From Betaproteobacteria bacterium (lineage in GTDB: Bacteria; Pseudomonadota; Gammaproteobacteria; Burkholderiales; SG8-39), in NCBI GenBank assembly GCA_947482825.1, contig CANKMT010000068.1:1-32215 (forward strand): a stretch of DNA of 32,215 nucleotides, read 5' to 3'. Shown in pieces: positions 30,750 to 32,215 of this stretch. Each line of letters begins with the position of its first letter. Position 1 is the stretch's first letter. The position numbers and the translations under genes were made by a program. The notes below the pieces were generated by a model. The model worked only from the letters and a program-made list of their open reading frames with translations, was not told where the DNA came from and ran no database searches.

Positions 30750-32215
30750 TCAATAGACCACCTGTTCGGCGCCGGGTTCGGCCGCCTCTTCCAACAGGCG
30801 GCGGACCGGCCGCTCGCCGAACAAACGGAACATCAGCGGCGTGAGCAGGGTATCCAGCAGAGTCGAGCTGATGAGCCCGCCGAAAATCACGACCGCCGCG
30901 GGATGCAGGATTTCCTTGCCGGGCGCGTCGGCGGACAACAGCAGCGGGGTGAGCGCGAATGCGGCCACGAGCGCGGTCATCAGCACGGGGGTGAGCCGCT
31001 CGAGCGACCCGCGCACGATCATGGACTCGCCGAATCGCTGGTCCTCGAACCGGCACAGGTTGATGTAGTGACTCACCTTGAGGATCCCGTTGCGCGTGGC
31101 GATTCCCGCCAGCGTGATGAATCCCACCATCGAGGCCACCGACAGGCTCACACCGGCGATCCACATCGCCGCGACGCTGCCGACGAGGGCCAGCGGAATG
31201 TTGGCCATGATGATCCCGGCCAGCACGAACGAGCGGTAGCGCGTATAGAGGACCACGAAAATCATCGCGAGCGACATGAGCGAAAGCCATCCGATCAGTC
31301 GGGCGGACGCCTCCTGTGCCTGCACCTGTCCCTCGAAGGCGACGAAGGTCCCCGGCGGCAGCGCAAGGGCCGCGATCGCCGCGCGGGTGTCGGCGACGAC
31401 CTGCCCGGTGTTCCTTCCGTCCGTATTGGCGTAGACAACGATGCGCCTGCGGGCGTTTTCGCGGCCGATCTGGTTGGGGCCGTCGCGTTCTTCGATGGTC
31501 GCGATCGACGACAGCGGCAGGCGGCCCGCGGGCGTGTCGATGAGGGTGCGTGCGAGATCCTGCGGACTGCGCTGCGCGTCGGGCAGACGCAGGACGAGTT
31601 CATAGCGCCGCGCACCGTCGACGATCTGGGCGCCATGAGCGCCCTCGGTCAGCGCCTGGAGGATTCTTACCGCCTCACCCGGCGAAAGGCCCGCCTGCGC
31701 GACCTTGCGATGATCGATCCGGACCACGATCTGGGGCACCAGCACCTGCTTCTCGACCGTGATGTCGACCAGTCCGTTCACGGTCGAGAGCTTCTGGCGG
31801 AGCTGCCCGGCCACGCCGCGCAGCGCATCCAGGTCGTCGCCGAAAACCTTGAGCGCGATCTGGGCGCGCACGCCCGAAAGCAGGTGGTCGAGCCGATGTG
31901 AGATCGGTTGTCCTATGGCCACCGCGGCGGGAAGCACGGCGAGCCGGCCGCGAATGTCGGCCATGACCTGTTCACGATTGCGCGCGGAGCGCTTCAGGTC
32001 CACGTCGATCTCGCCAGCGTGCACGCCTTCCGCGTGCTCGTCGAGTTCGGCGCGGCCAGTGCGGCGTCCGACCTGCACCACCTCGGGCACTTCGGCGATC
32101 AGCTTTTCGGCCACTGCGCCAAACCGGCTTGATTCCGCCAGGGCGGTGCCCGGTTCGAACAGCAGCGAAATCACCAGCGAACCTTCGTTGAAGGCGGGCA
32201 AAAACGCGCGCGGAA
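30750..32215 (-). CDS. CzcA/CusA-type RND efflux pump, C-terminal part (cut by window edge)
   Basis: The frame is open to the right edge (PRAFLPAFNEG...), giving the last 488 residues of a protein that normally has about 1030. Visible are the second periplasmic porter domain (AFNEGSLVISLLFEPGTALAES, ALKVFGDDLDALRG) and the C-terminal membrane domain (SLAMIFVVLYTRYRSFVLAGIIMANIPLALVGS, GFITLAGIATRNGILKVSHY, LTDTLLTPL-like end). These are features of the heavy-metal efflux (HME) group, which expels Cu, Ag, Zn, Co or Cd with a membrane-fusion protein and outer-membrane channel, probably encoded beyond the window. The metal cannot be assigned from this part. Confidence 0.92.
   Translation of the reverse strand, partial: PRAFLPAFNEGSLVISLLFEPGTALAESSRFGAVAEKLIAEVPEVVQVGRRTGRAELDEHAEGVHAGEIDVDLKRSARNREQVMADIRGRLAVLPAAVAIGQPISHRLDHLLSGVRAQIALKVFGDDLDALRGVAGQLRQKLSTVNGLVDITVEKQVLVPQIVVRIDHRKVAQAGLSPGEAVRILQALTEGAHGAQIVDGARRYELVLRLPDAQRSPQDLARTLIDTPAGRLPLSSIATIEERDGPNQIGRENARRRIVVYANTDGRNTGQVVADTRAAIAALALPPGTFVAFEGQVQAQEASARLIGWLSLMSLAMIFVVLYTRYRSFVLAGIIMANIPLALVGSVAAMWIAGVSLSVASMVGFITLAGIATRNGILKVSHYINLCRFEDQRFGESMIVRGSLERLTPVLMTALVAAFALTPLLLSADAPGKEILHPAAVVIFGGLISSTLLDTLLTPLMFRLFGERPVRRLLEEAAEPGAEQVVY

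Overview
The window is high-GC DNA whose gene content (orphan Bug/TTT tricarboxylate-type receptors, two ABC_sub_bind-type receptors, a Rieske oxygenase beside a LysR regulator, a YqjM-like ene-reductase, abundant small toxin-antitoxin loci) fits a metabolically versatile betaproteobacterium, most likely of the order Burkholderiales. There is no rRNA, tRNA, CRISPR array, integrase or complete insertion sequence. Taxonomy is inferred from gene content only.

Left third (1-14.3 kb) is a patchwork. It holds several broken genes: a 5'-truncated Bug receptor (154-693), a frameshifted ABC_sub_bind receptor (1051-2017), a 3' fragment of a second ABC_sub_bind receptor (8140-8672), a RelE-like toxin with an in-frame amber codon (8773-9085) and a fragment of a nucleotidyltransferase-type gene (9903-10016). 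Between them lie intact genes: a YajD HNH protein, a glutathione S-transferase, a thioesterase, an ene-reductase, a DUF1989 protein and an AAA/DUF4143 ATPase. Four toxin-antitoxin-type loci occur in about 7.5 kb: an orphan AbrB-like antitoxin, a RHH/PIN pair, an inactivated RelE-like/NadS pair and a TacA/TacT-like pair. A 16-bp motif, AACC(A/G)GCAAT(T/C)GGACG, occurs as two tandem pairs with the same 23-bp period, at 2185-2223 and 8683-8721. The second pair sits at the break point of the truncated receptor gene.

A minus-strand catabolic operon (7924 to 3121) codes for both subunits of an aconitase X-type dehydratase, a VOC/glyoxalase protein, a Tat-exported amidohydrolase-2 protein and the AbrB-like protein. 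A plus-strand RHH/PIN toxin-antitoxin module splits the VOC and amidohydrolase genes. It is flanked by a 46-bp imperfect direct repeat carrying both the end of a VOC-type gene and the start of the amidohydrolase gene, so it looks like a cassette inserted at the gene junction.

The centre (26294 down to 14382) is one tightly packed 12-gene minus-strand run: isonitrile hydratase-like protein, LivH, LivM, LivG, LivF, a Liv-type binding protein, a sulfite-oxidase-fold molybdopterin enzyme, a nitrilase, a second NrtA/B/C-type ABC importer and malonyl-CoA decarboxylase. Gaps are at most 47 nt and many genes overlap by 4-8 nt. Two importers, two enzymes of C-N triple-bond chemistry, a Moco enzyme and malonyl-CoA decarboxylase suggest uptake and breakdown of a nitrile or isonitrile (cyanoacetate to malonate is one speculative route). 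A LysR gene lies just upstream, and a perfect dyad sits about 65 bp before the predicted transcription start. This is the strongest candidate for an undescribed pathway here.

The right end holds a Rieske oxygenase alpha subunit with a Bug receptor 2 nt downstream (divergent from the LysR gene). It then has a metal-related minus-strand group: a CzcA/CusA-type RND pump running off the edge, a small secreted protein, and a His-tailed EamA/DMT transporter that seems to have lost about half of its membrane domain in frame.
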